Assembly (NCBI GenBank): GCA_002480085.1
Contig: DKPJ01000012.1
Location: forward strand, 395,247-411,118
DNA from: Enterobacteriaceae bacterium UBA7338
GTDB taxonomy: Bacteria > Pseudomonadota > Gammaproteobacteria > Enterobacterales > Enterobacteriaceae
DNA length: 15,872 nucleotides
Reading direction: 5' to 3'
This document shows positions 8,633-15,436 of the stretch, piece after piece. Every line of letters begins with the position of its first letter. The stretch's first letter is position 1. The translations under genes were made by a program, and so were the position numbers. The notes below the pieces were generated by a model that had not been told where the DNA came from, ran no database searches, and saw only the letters and a list, made by a program, of their open reading frames with translations.

Positions 8633-9676
8633 CTACTCTTCGCTGAACAAGTCGCCGCCGTGCATATCGATCATTTCCAACGCCTTGCCGCCGCCACGGG
8701 CGACGCAGGTCAGTGGATCTTCTGCAACTACGACAGGAATGCCTGTCTCTTCCATCAGCAGACGGTCAAGGTTGCGCAGCAGCGCGCCACCACCGGTCAG
8801 GACCATACCGCGCTCGGAGATATCGGACGCCAGCTCCGGCGGGCACTGTTCCAGAGCCACCATCACCGCGCTCACGATGCCGGTCAGCGGCTCCTGCAGC
8901 GCTTCAAGGATTTCGTTAGAGTTCAGGGTAAAGCCGCGCGGCACGCCCTCGGCCAGGTTACGGCCACGAACTTCGATCTCGCGCACTTCATCGCCCGGAT
9001 AGGCAGAGCCGATTTCGTGTTTGATACGCTCAGCGGTCGCTTCACCGATCAGGGAGCCGTAGTTACGACGCACATAATTGATGATGGCTTCGTCGAAACG
9101 GTCGCCGCCGATGCGCACGGAGGAGGAGTAGACCACGCCGTTCAGGGAGATCACCGCCACTTCGGTCGTACCACCACCGATATCCACCACCATGGAGCCG
9201 GTCGCTTCGGATACCGGCAGGCCGGCACCGATGGCGGCCGCCATCGGCTCTTCAATCAGGAAGACTTCGCGGGCACCTGCGCCCTGGGCGGATTCACGAA
9301 TGGCGCGGCGTTCAACCTGGGTCGCGCCAACCGGCACGCAGACCAGCACGCGCGGGCTTGGACGCATGAAGCTGTTGCTGTGCACCTGCTTGATGAAGTG
9401 CTGCAGCATCTTCTCCGTGACGAAGAAGTCAGCGATCACGCCGTCTTTCATCGGGCGGATAGCCGCGATATTGCCAGGGGTACGGCCCAGCATCTGCTTA
9501 GCTTCATGGCCTACAGCAGCGACGCTTTTCGGAGAACCGGCACGATCCTGACGAATAGCCACCACGGAAGGCTCATTCAATACGATGCCTTGTCCTTTTA
9601 CATAAATCAGGGTATTCGCAGTACCCAGGTCAATGGACAAGTCATTGGAAAACATGCCACGAAATTTTTTCAACAT
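8633..9676 (-). CDS. mreB: Actin-like rod shape protein MreB
   Basis: MreB is the bacterial actin homologue. It forms membrane-bound filaments that guide lateral cell-wall synthesis and maintain rod shape. From the ATG at 9676 the protein is 347 residues, the exact family length in enterics, starting MLKKFRGMFSNDLSIDLG. The N-terminal amphipathic stretch MLKKFRGMF is the membrane anchor. Nucleotide motifs are phosphate-1 DLGTANT (16-22), the IEEP motif (141-144) with E143, phosphate-2 VDIGGGTTE (164-172) with D165, and the adenosine motif VLTGGGALL (292-300). The frame extends 25 codons upstream to a TTG at 9751, but the extension is not conserved and runs through the likely promoter. It is the first gene of mreBCD. 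The 304-base upstream region probably carries its promoters. Confidence 0.98.
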   Translation of the reverse strand: MLKKFRGMFSNDLSIDLGTANTLIYVKGQGIVLNEPSVVAIRQDRAGSPKSVAAVGHEAKQMLGRTPGNIAAIRPMKDGVIADFFVTEKMLQHFIKQVHSNSFMRPSPRVLVCVPVGATQVERRAIRESAQGAGAREVFLIEEPMAAAIGAGLPVSEATGSMVVDIGGGTTEVAVISLNGVVYSSSVRIGGDRFDEAIINYVRRNYGSLIGEATAERIKHEIGSAYPGDEVREIEVRGRNLAEGVPRGFTLNSNEILEALQEPLTGIVSAVMVALEQCPPELASDISERGMVLTGGGALLRNLDRLLMEETGIPVVVAEDPLTCVARGGGKALEMIDMHGGDLFSEE

Positions 9677-9722
9677 ACTAAGGGATAATCCTGAAAGCTG
9701 GGGCGGAAAACAAAATCCGCTT

Positions 9723-9751
9723 ACTTTACCAACCACACGCAGCAGCGACAA
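9723..9751 (-). promoter_or_regulatory. Candidate mreB-proximal promoter
   Basis: On the minus strand TTGTCG (9746-9751) and TAAAGT (9723-9728) are separated by 17 bases. Each matches four of six sigma70 consensus positions. A start near 9716 would give a leader of about 40 bases to the mreB ATG. Such matches occur often by chance, so confidence is low. Confidence 0.3.
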
Positions 9752-9779
9752 GGCGCAAAAATCATCTGCTACGGTGAAA

Positions 9780-9808
9780 ATTAGTGCAGTTCGTTTCCTC
9801 TGTTACAA
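9780..9808 (-). promoter_or_regulatory. Candidate mreB-distal promoter
   Basis: On the minus strand TTGTAA (9803-9808) and ACTAAT (9780-9785) are separated by 17 bases, four of six matches each. A start near 9773 would give a leader of nearly 100 bases. The phased GACTCC direct repeat lies just upstream of the -35 box, where an activator could sit. Pattern match only. Confidence 0.3.
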
Positions 9809-9980
9809 ATTGGCCTGACTCCTTCAGGACTCCACGGTATAGCAGCGCTCCTCGCCTCATCATTTTGTAACGCATCTAGGACGTTCACTGTCTTAAGCTG
9901 TTCGGGCCGGCAGGCAGACATGCACACCCCCAGGCGATACAGCGCGCGTTATTCTACGTGAAAACACATTAAACGGCAGG

Positions 9981-11921
9981 TCAAACCGAGTATCTTTGTG
10001 AATATTTTTTCACGTTTGCATCAAGCGGTTCCGACGCGGCAAAGAAATCCCCCTGCCCGCCCGCTACGCCACAGTCAATTAGCGTCTGCCATTCGCCTCG
10101 GGACCGAAGACCGGTAGCAAAGACGCGGGTCTGCGTGCCTTTGCAGGTCTCGACCAGGCTCTGCACCAGCAGCTGGTTCTCGGTGCGCTTCTCAATATTG
10201 CGTACCAGGCTTGGATGCAGCTTTAACAGCTCGGCATCCAACGCCTTGATCCAGCTGGTGCTGACCAGCGTCAGGCCCGCCTGGGTTACCGCCACCCGGG
10301 CACCTAATGCATTGATCAATCGTACTACCGGCTGTAACCGACTGATGTGTTGACAAACATCTGCCTCTGCAAGTTCAAAAATAATGCGTTTTCGCTGCGA
10401 TTTTTCGCACTGCATTAGCGCATCCCGCAGCCAGCGCTGAAACCGCGGGCGAATCAGCGACTCCACGGTGATCTGCAGAGCCAGCGTCTCCTCCGGCCAG
10501 AAGCCCAAAAAAGCCACCAGCCGGGTTATGAGCTGCCGGTCATACTCTTCCGAAAGGCCAAACTGTAACACCATCGGCATATACTCGGCGGAGATCACCT
10601 CCTGCTCGCCGTCGAACAGGCGGCACATTAGCTCCCGATGGTGGACGCTGCCGTCGCGGTTGATGGCTGGCTTATGGTACAGACGCGGCCCGCCCCGGCT
10701 GAGCATCTGCTCGATCAGGGTTCGCCAGCGCACGTTGCCGCGCCCCTTCTCCGGCAGGCTGTCATCGTAGACCGCCCAGCTGTTGGCCCCCTGCAACACC
10801 GCGGTGCGCGTCGCCGCCTCGGCGTGCTCCATCACCTGCTCCGTGCTCTGCCCGCTGCGCCAGGCGCAGATGCCGATGTGCATCATATCCTCCCGGTCGA
10901 GCATCTTTGACGGCGGCAGGACATCGACAGACTTCAGCAGCTGGGCGGCGATGCTTTCGGACTCTTTGAGGGTGCGGTGGGAGAGCAGCACGGCAAAATC
11001 GCTGCGGTGGTAGCGGGCCAGCAGCGCGCCGGGATAGCGCATAATGAAAGTCGAAAGCAGATTGATCAGAATAAAGAAGTGCTCTTCGGTGGCCGCCGCC
11101 CCCCAGCTGTCCCGCAGCAGATCGAAGTCCGGCAGGCGGATCATCATCACCACCCCGTGGGATCCGACCCTCTCCTGATCCTCCAGCAGCGTCGCCAGCT
11201 GGTTATCAAAAAAGAGCCGGTTGTTTAGCCCGGTTTTGGTGTCCTGCGCGGCATAGGAGCGGATCAGGGTATCCATGCGGCTGCGCTGCTCGCTGGCAAA
11301 CTGGATCTCGGTTAGCAGCAGATCGAGCGCGCTGCTGGCCCGGGCGGGCCACTCGTAGATGCTGCCCCGCACCCGCTGGCCGCGCTCACCGTTAAGGATG
11401 CGGGTAGCCCGGTACTCCAGCAGCTCCTGCCCCGCCAGCTGACGACGCTGCCAGCGCACCGCCAGAAAAATAATGATCACCATAAAGCCAACGGCGAGGG
11501 TCAGCGGCGCGGTGGTAATTAATGATTGAAAGTAGTTGGCCATCGGATCCTGGTAAACCATCAGGATGCGCGTGCCGGGGCTTTTCACCGACGGGATCAC
11601 GCGTTCGCGATACTGCTCGCTGCTGCCTGCCGGGCGATAGCTATTCTCTCGCCGATGATCGAGGAGAGTATGCTCCCCCTGCTTTACCGTAACGCGCACG
11701 ATATCCACGGGCATCATTAGCTCATCCAGCTGGGCGGCCAGCGCCGAGGCCGGCTGTGACACCAGACGCGTATCGATCACCGCTGCTACCGAGCCTACGC
11801 GCTCGGCAACCTTCTGCTCAATCGCACGGTAGAAGCTGAACGAGCACCCCACCAGCGTGACAAAGATTGCCAGCCCGGTTAGCAGGGTGACAAAAGCGGA
11901 AAATTTCGTCGTTAAGCGCAT
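9981..11921 (-). CDS. csrD: CsrD, regulator of CsrB/CsrC RNA decay
   Basis: CsrD is an inner-membrane protein needed for RNase E-dependent turnover of the CsrB and CsrC small RNAs, and so it tunes free CsrA. From the ATG at 11921 it is 646 residues, as in E. coli. Transmembrane helices lie at about residues 8-30 and 135-157, bracketing a periplasmic domain, with a HAMP-like stretch after the second helix. The GGDEF-type domain is degenerate, with HRSDF at 305-309 in place of GGDEF. The EAL-type domain is also degenerate, with ELM at 430-432 in place of EAL. The protein is therefore not expected to make or degrade cyclic-di-GMP, in line with published work on the family. A 19-codon extension to a TTG at 11978 is not conserved and is rejected. 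It diverges from acuI and lies upstream of mreB on the same strand. Confidence 0.96.
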   Translation of the reverse strand: MRLTTKFSAFVTLLTGLAIFVTLVGCSFSFYRAIEQKVAERVGSVAAVIDTRLVSQPASALAAQLDELMMPVDIVRVTVKQGEHTLLDHRRENSYRPAGSSEQYRERVIPSVKSPGTRILMVYQDPMANYFQSLITTAPLTLAVGFMVIIIFLAVRWQRRQLAGQELLEYRATRILNGERGQRVRGSIYEWPARASSALDLLLTEIQFASEQRSRMDTLIRSYAAQDTKTGLNNRLFFDNQLATLLEDQERVGSHGVVMMIRLPDFDLLRDSWGAAATEEHFFILINLLSTFIMRYPGALLARYHRSDFAVLLSHRTLKESESIAAQLLKSVDVLPPSKMLDREDMMHIGICAWRSGQSTEQVMEHAEAATRTAVLQGANSWAVYDDSLPEKGRGNVRWRTLIEQMLSRGGPRLYHKPAINRDGSVHHRELMCRLFDGEQEVISAEYMPMVLQFGLSEEYDRQLITRLVAFLGFWPEETLALQITVESLIRPRFQRWLRDALMQCEKSQRKRIIFELAEADVCQHISRLQPVVRLINALGARVAVTQAGLTLVSTSWIKALDAELLKLHPSLVRNIEKRTENQLLVQSLVETCKGTQTRVFATGLRSRGEWQTLIDCGVAGGQGDFFAASEPLDANVKKYSQRYSV

Positions 11922-12015
11922 CCGTGTGTTAACTCCGTGGGTTAAAAGAGCTGGCGCCTGTACCGGGCAATCTGGCAATTAGTTGCGTTAAATCGGCATA
12001 GCGTTTTAATTAGCG

Positions 12016-12043
12016 AGTATAGTCTTCAGAAATTTTTTGCCAA
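12016..12043 (-). promoter_or_regulatory. Probable csrD promoter
   Basis: On the minus strand TTGGCA (12038-12043) and TATACT (12016-12021) are separated by 16 bases, a five-of-six and five-of-six match to sigma70 consensus. Transcription would start near 12009, giving a leader of about 88 bases before the csrD ATG at 11921. The -10 box overlaps a plus-strand -10-like box for acuI, so the two promoters would face each other. Confidence 0.55.
12018..12023 (+). promoter_or_regulatory. Candidate acuI -10 box
   Basis: TATAGT on the plus strand matches five of six -10 positions and would start transcription near 12030, about 38 bases before the acuI ATG. No good -35 hexamer lies 16-18 bases upstream (the closest is GGCATA), so it may need an activator or may be a chance match. 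It overlaps the csrD -10 box on the other strand. Confidence 0.35.
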
Positions 12044-12067
12044 TCATCAAGCAACCGGAGAAGAGAT

Positions 12068-13042
12068 ATGCAGGCCTTGATTTTAGAACAGCAGGATGGA
12101 AACACGCTCGCCGCGGTGCAGGATATTGCCGATAGCCAGCTGCCGCAAGGCAATGTAACGGTAGATATTGCCTGGTCCAGCCTGAACTATAAGGATGCGC
12201 TGGCGATCACCGGCAAAGGTAAAATTATCCGCAACTTCCCGATGGTTCCTGGGATCGACTTCGCCGGTACGGTTCACGCCAGCGAAGATCCGCGCTTCCA
12301 CGTTGGACAGCAGGTGCTGCTCACCGGCTGGGGCGTCGGGGAGAACCACTGGGGCGGCCTGTCACAGCGGGCGCGCGTCAACGGCGACTGGCTGGTGGCG
12401 CTGCCGCAGGGGCTGGACGGCCGTAAGGCGATGATCATTGGTACGGCGGGCTTTACCGCCATGCTCTGCGTGATGGCGCTGGAAGAGGCGGGCGTGCGCC
12501 CTGGCGACGGCGAGATCGTGGTGACCGGAGCCAGCGGTGGCGTGGGCAGCACGGCGGTAGCCTTGCTGCATAAGCTTGGATACCAGGTGGCGGCAGTCTC
12601 TGGCCGGGAGAGCACCCATGACTATCTGAAGCGCCTCGGGGCCAGCCGTATTTTGGGTCGCGATGAGTTCGCTGAAACGCGCCCGCTGGAGAAACAGCTC
12701 TGGGCCGGCGCGGTGGATACCGTGGGCGACAAGGTGCTGGCCAAGGTGCTGGCGCAGATGAATTACGGCGGCTGCGTGGCGGCCTGCGGCCTGGCGGGTG
12801 GCTTTGCGCTGCCGACCACGGTGATGCCGTTTATTCTGCGCAACGTGCGCCTGCAGGGCGTCGATTCCGTCATGGCGCCCGCCGCAAAACGTGCCGAAGC
12901 CTGGGCGCGCCTGGTGCAGGATCTGCCCGAATCCTTCTATGAGCAGAGCGCAACGGAGATTACCCTTGCGCAAGCGCCGGAGTTTGCCAGCGCGATTATC
13001 AACAACCAGGCTCAGGGCCGCACGCTGGTAAAAATTGCTTAG
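12068..13042 (+). CDS. acuI: Acrylyl-CoA reductase (NADPH) AcuI
   Basis: AcuI, formerly YhdH, reduces the toxic electrophile acryloyl-CoA to propionyl-CoA with NADPH in the cytoplasm. It belongs to the zinc-independent quinone-oxidoreductase branch of the medium-chain dehydrogenase/reductase family. The protein is 324 residues, the E. coli length, starting MQALILEQQDG. The substrate-side motif SSLNYKDAL is at 37-45. The nucleotide-binding loop GASGGVGS is at 154-161, followed by SGREST (178-183), which fits 2'-phosphate recognition and NADPH preference. LRNVRLQGVDSVM near residues 257-269 is a family signature. The ATG follows GGAG with AAGAGAT between them. The gene diverges from csrD. A long inverted repeat spans its stop codon and probably ends transcription in part. 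Confidence 0.96.
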   Translation: MQALILEQQDGNTLAAVQDIADSQLPQGNVTVDIAWSSLNYKDALAITGKGKIIRNFPMVPGIDFAGTVHASEDPRFHVGQQVLLTGWGVGENHWGGLSQRARVNGDWLVALPQGLDGRKAMIIGTAGFTAMLCVMALEEAGVRPGDGEIVVTGASGGVGSTAVALLHKLGYQVAAVSGRESTHDYLKRLGASRILGRDEFAETRPLEKQLWAGAVDTVGDKVLAKVLAQMNYGGCVAACGLAGGFALPTTVMPFILRNVRLQGVDSVMAPAAKRAEAWARLVQDLPESFYEQSATEITLAQAPEFASAIINNQAQGRTLVKIA

Positions 13043-13060
13043 CCAGCAAATTTTTACCAG
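13025..13060 (+). terminator. Inverted repeat spanning the acuI stop, probable terminator
   Basis: CTGGTAAAAATTGCT (13025-13039) pairs with AGCAAATTTTTACCAG (13045-13060) over 15 base pairs with one bulged A, around a five-base loop TAGCC that contains the acuI stop codon. Read as a terminator, the core is TTGCT/AGCAA with an A-tract before and ATTTTT after it, which is symmetric and could work on both strands. The core stem is short and AT-rich, so termination may be partial and msrPQ could receive read-through. Confidence 0.55.
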
Positions 13061-13126
13061 AGGCTCGCGCTAACGCCACTCCTCCGTCATGCTTAGAGCA
13101 TTAATAGCTTAGTCGTAGATGCGGGC

Positions 13127-13131
13127 GGAGG
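13127..13131 (+). promoter_or_regulatory. Ribosome binding site that fixes the msrP start
   Basis: GGAGG lies five bases before the ATG at 13137, ideal spacing. An in-frame ATG at 13119 sits upstream of this site and has no comparable site of its own, so the 13137 start is preferred. Confidence 0.8.
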
Positions 13132-13136
13132 ATGTA

Positions 13137-14138
13137 ATGAAGAAGAGAAGGTTAACGGAAGCGGACGTCACGGCGGAGTCCGTTTTTATGCTACAGCGTA
13201 GGCAGGTGTTAAAGGCGCTGGGCATCAGCGCGACGGCGCTGTCGCTCTCATCTGCCGCCCATGCCGATCTGCTCGACTGGTTTAAAGGCAACGATCGCCC
13301 GAAAGCCCCGGCGGGTAAGCCGCTTGATTTCAGCAAGCCTGCCGAGTGGCAAAGCACCCTGCCCCTCACCCCTGAGGATAAGGTCACCGGCTACAACAAC
13401 TTCTATGAGTTTGGCCTCGACAAGGCCGATCCCGCCGCCAACGCGGGCAGCATGAAGACCGATCCCTGGACGCTGAAGATCGACGGCGAGGTGGCCAAGC
13501 CGCTGACCCTCGATCATGACGATCTGACCCGGCGCTTTCCGCTGGAGGAGCGTATCTACCGGATGCGCTGCGTCGAAGCCTGGTCGATGGTGGTGCCGTG
13601 GATCGGCTTTCCGCTGCACAAGCTTCTTGAGCTGGTGCAGCCCACCAGCAACGCCAAATACGTGGCGTTTAAGACGCTCTACTCCCCGGAGCAGATGCCC
13701 GGCCAGAAGGACCGCTTTATTGGCGGCGGGCTGGAGTATCCCTACGTAGAGGGCCTGCGCCTCGACGAGGCCATGCACCCGCTGACCATGCTCACCACCG
13801 GCGTCTACGGCAAAGCGCTGCCGCCGCAAAACGGCGCACCGGTGCGCCTGACCGTACCGTGGAAGTACGGTTTTAAGGGCATTAAGTCGATCGTCAGCAT
13901 CACACTAACCCGCGAGCGGCCGCCGACGACCTGGAATCTCTCTGCCCCCAACGAGTACGGCTTTTTCGCTAACGTGAACCCGCACGTTGATCACCCGCGC
14001 TGGTCGCAGGCCACGGAGCGGTTTATCGGCTCTGGCGGCATACTCGACGTCAAGCGCCAGCAGACCCTGCTGTTTAACGGCTACGCCGATGAGGTGGCAT
14101 CCCTCTATCGCGGGATCGATCTACGGGAGAATTTCTAG
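13137..14138 (+). CDS. msrP: Periplasmic methionine sulfoxide reductase, molybdopterin subunit MsrP
   Basis: MsrP (YedY) reduces protein-bound methionine sulfoxide in the periplasm using a mononuclear molybdopterin cofactor, with electrons from MsrQ. The precursor is 333 residues, one shorter than in E. coli. A twin-arginine signal is clear: RRQVLKALGI at 21-30, a hydrophobic stretch, then AHA before D44 as the likely cleavage site. C145 in RMRCVEAW is the molybdenum ligand. The C-terminal half carries the conserved VPWKYGFKGIKSIVSI segment of the sulfite-oxidase fold. The start was chosen on the GGAGG site. msrQ begins with no gap after the stop. In E. coli, as I recall, msrPQ sits near the hprSR two-component genes, whereas here it follows acuI, so its control may differ. 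Confidence 0.96.
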   Translation: MKKRRLTEADVTAESVFMLQRRQVLKALGISATALSLSSAAHADLLDWFKGNDRPKAPAGKPLDFSKPAEWQSTLPLTPEDKVTGYNNFYEFGLDKADPAANAGSMKTDPWTLKIDGEVAKPLTLDHDDLTRRFPLEERIYRMRCVEAWSMVVPWIGFPLHKLLELVQPTSNAKYVAFKTLYSPEQMPGQKDRFIGGGLEYPYVEGLRLDEAMHPLTMLTTGVYGKALPPQNGAPVRLTVPWKYGFKGIKSIVSITLTRERPPTTWNLSAPNEYGFFANVNPHVDHPRWSQATERFIGSGGILDVKRQQTLLFNGYADEVASLYRGIDLRENF

Positions 14139-14738
14139 GTGCGGCTCACGGCAAAACAGATCGTCTGGCTTAAGGTTGTCCTGCACCTGGCAGGACTGCT
14201 TCCTCTATTATGGCTCTTCTGGGCGGCCAGCCAGGGGTATTTCAGCGCCGATCCGGCGAAAGATATCCAGCACTTTACCGGCAGAATGGCGCTAAAGTTT
14301 CTCCTTGGCTCGCTGCTGGTCACCCCGCTGGCGCGCTATGGTAAACAGCCGCTACTGATCCGCACCCGGCGGCTATTAGGTCTCTGGTGTTTTGCCTGGG
14401 CTTCGCTGCACCTGGTGAGCTACTCGCTGCTGGAGTTGGGCATTAGCAACCTGGCGCTGCTGGGCCAGGAGCTGGTGACCCGCCCCTACCTGACGCTGGG
14501 GATCGTAAGCTGGCTGCTGCTGCTGGCGCTGGCGCTGACCTCCACCCAGGCAGCCCAGCGCAAGCTGGGACGAAACTGGCAGCGTCTGCACAATTTCGTC
14601 TATCTGGTGGCGATCCTCGCACCCATTCACTATCTGTGGTCGGTCAAGGTGCTCTCCCCCCAGCCCCTAATCTATGCCGCCCTCGCCTGCATCCTGCTCG
14701 CCTGGCGCTATAAGAAGTTTCGCCAGTGGTGGCGATAG
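14139..14738 (+). CDS. msrQ: Haem-binding membrane subunit MsrQ
   Basis: MsrQ (YedZ) is a b-type haem, flavin-dependent inner-membrane protein that passes electrons from the cytoplasmic/respiratory side to MsrP. The protein is 199 residues, with several hydrophobic helices at roughly 11-30, 51-65, 78-100, 114-135, 149-168 and 175-190. Histidines H91, H151 and H164 fall at the positions I recall as haem ligands in E. coli MsrQ. The gene starts with GTG directly after the msrP TAG, with GGGAG upstream inside the msrP end, indicating translational coupling. The C-terminus ends in a basic stretch, YKKFRQWWR, and is about 12 residues shorter than the 211-residue E. coli protein. The transmembrane core is complete, so this is a tail difference, not a truncation. 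Confidence 0.95.
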   Translation: MRLTAKQIVWLKVVLHLAGLLPLLWLFWAASQGYFSADPAKDIQHFTGRMALKFLLGSLLVTPLARYGKQPLLIRTRRLLGLWCFAWASLHLVSYSLLELGISNLALLGQELVTRPYLTLGIVSWLLLLALALTSTQAAQRKLGRNWQRLHNFVYLVAILAPIHYLWSVKVLSPQPLIYAALACILLAWRYKKFRQWWR

Positions 14739-14788
14739 CGCGGCGATCGTACGGTAATGTGTGCGGTTTGCCACAATTCTGATAGTCT

Positions 14789-14814
14789 TTACGCCCGTTT
14801 TCCGGCGGGCGTAA
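14789..14814 (+). terminator. GC-rich stem-loop after msrQ, possible terminator
   Basis: TTACGCCCG and CGGGCGTAA form a perfect 9-bp stem with an eight-base loop (TTTTCCGG), 50 bases after the msrQ stop. The stem is strong, but no T-run follows on either strand, so it is not a canonical intrinsic terminator. It may end or protect the msrPQ mRNA. Confidence 0.5.
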
Positions 14815-14825
14815 GATAATCTTCC

Positions 14826-14838
14826 CTGATAAGACCAG
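14826..14838 (+). promoter_or_regulatory. FadR-like operator candidate before aroQ-accB
   Basis: CTGATAAGACCAG, on the opposite strand CTGGTCTTATCAG, matches 10 of 12 fixed positions of the palindromic FadR core as I recall it (CTGGTC-N-GACCAG). It sits just upstream of the probable -35 box, centred about 48 bases before the predicted start, a position suited to activation. FadR activates fatty-acid synthesis genes in E. coli, and accB lies in this operon. This is a motif match only, without conservation data. Confidence 0.3.
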
Positions 14839-14845
14839 TATTTAG

Positions 14846-14873
14846 CTGCCAAATGCTACGAAATCGTTATAAT
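14846..14873 (+). promoter_or_regulatory. Probable promoter of the aroQ-accB operon
   Basis: A perfect -10 box TATAAT (14868-14873) lies 16 bases after CTGCCA (14846-14851), which matches four of six -35 positions. Transcription would begin near 14880, leaving a leader of about 104 bases to the aroQ ATG. It is the best promoter in the msrQ-aroQ gap and would also serve accB. In E. coli, accBC has an unusually distant promoter and is reported to be autoregulated by AccB. Confidence 0.6.
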
Positions 14874-14884
14874 GTGCGACTTTG

Positions 14885-14918
14885 GTTTTCACGACAGGGC
14901 ATTTCGTGCGCTGAAAAC
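14885..14918 (+). other. Hairpin in the aroQ-accB mRNA leader
   Basis: GTTTTCA (14885-14891) pairs with TGAAAAC (14912-14918), and the next inner bases CGA and TCG can extend the stem past a small bulge. It starts a few bases after the predicted transcription start, so it could stabilise the 5' end or take part in control of aroQ-accB. No antiterminator partner or T-run was seen, so I do not call it an attenuator or riboswitch. Confidence 0.4.
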
Positions 14919-14983
14919 GTGACAACCATGCAACGAAGGTATATTTTGTTTTTTACCGGAGATTTGCAGGAGATAGCAGCACA

Positions 14984-15436
14984 ATGGCGGATAAGTTGCA
15001 CATTTTGCTCTTAAACGGTCCCAATCTGAATATGTTGGGTACGCGTGAGCCAGACAAGTACGGCACGCTGACGTTAACAGAAATTGTTAACCGATTGACC
15101 GCTGAAGCGGAGGCGCTGAACGTCGGGTTAGAGCATCTACAGTCGAACGCAGAGTACGTACTGCTCGACCGTATTCATCAGGCTAAAGACAAGATTGACT
15201 ATATCCTGATCAATCCGGCCGCGTTTACGCACACCAGCGTAGCCCTGCGTGATGCGCTGCTCGCCGTGGATATCCCGTTTATCGAGATCCACCTGAGCAA
15301 CGTCCACGCACGCGAACCGTTCCGCCATCACTCCTATCTCTCCGATATCGCTGCTGGCGTCATCTGTGGATTCGGCGCTGACGGCTATTCATACGCATTA
15401 CAGACGGCGGTTAAACGCCTGTCACAAACACACTAA
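14984..15436 (+). CDS. aroQ: Type II 3-dehydroquinate dehydratase AroQ
   Basis: AroQ catalyses dehydration of 3-dehydroquinate to 3-dehydroshikimate, the third step of the shikimate pathway, as a cytoplasmic dodecamer. The protein is 150 residues, typical of the type II family. Near the N-terminus, LLNGPNLNMLGTREP (9-23) carries the lid arginine R21, and Y26 in KYG is the catalytic base. NPAAFTHTS (77-85) binds substrate. E101 and H103 lie in IEIHLSNVHARE, which continues to R114 in FRHHS. Active-site residues are therefore complete. The type I enzyme AroD, used by E. coli, is unrelated in sequence. The Shine-Dalgarno AGGAG is 11 bases before the ATG, slightly long. accB follows after 21 bases, so the two are probably cotranscribed. 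Confidence 0.96.
   Translation: MADKLHILLLNGPNLNMLGTREPDKYGTLTLTEIVNRLTAEAEALNVGLEHLQSNAEYVLLDRIHQAKDKIDYILINPAAFTHTSVALRDALLAVDIPFIEIHLSNVHAREPFRHHSYLSDIAAGVICGFGADGYSYALQTAVKRLSQTH

Larger units (their letters stand above)
9677..9980 (-). promoter_or_regulatory. Non-coding gap between csrD and mreB
   Basis: This 304-base region has no credible gene. Read on the minus strand it holds two sigma70-like candidates (listed separately), a direct repeat of GACTCC at 9817-9822 and 9828-9833 with an 11-base period, and an AT-rich short hairpin (arms GCGGA/TCCGC) at 9703-9720 close to the mreB start. I did not find a clear intrinsic terminator for csrD, so some csrD transcripts may run into mreB. 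E. coli mreB is reported to have several promoters in this gap, which fits the length. Confidence 0.6.

Noticed and set aside
8570..9688. A 372-codon open frame on the plus strand opposite mreB
   Set aside because: It is antisense to mreB, with histidine- and alanine-rich composition typical of a reverse-complement shadow and no family resemblance.
9981..11921. CsrD as an active diguanylate cyclase or phosphodiesterase
   Set aside because: Both signature motifs are degenerate (HRSDF and ELM), so catalytic activity on cyclic-di-GMP is not expected.
12362..12973. A 203-codon open frame on the minus strand inside acuI
   Set aside because: It is antisense to the intact acuI gene, with no domain and no clear ribosome binding site.
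13091..13112. Two direct GCTTAG copies 16 bases apart before msrP
   Set aside because: The repeats are only six bases long, no regulator motif was recognised, and no convincing -35/-10 pair accompanies them.
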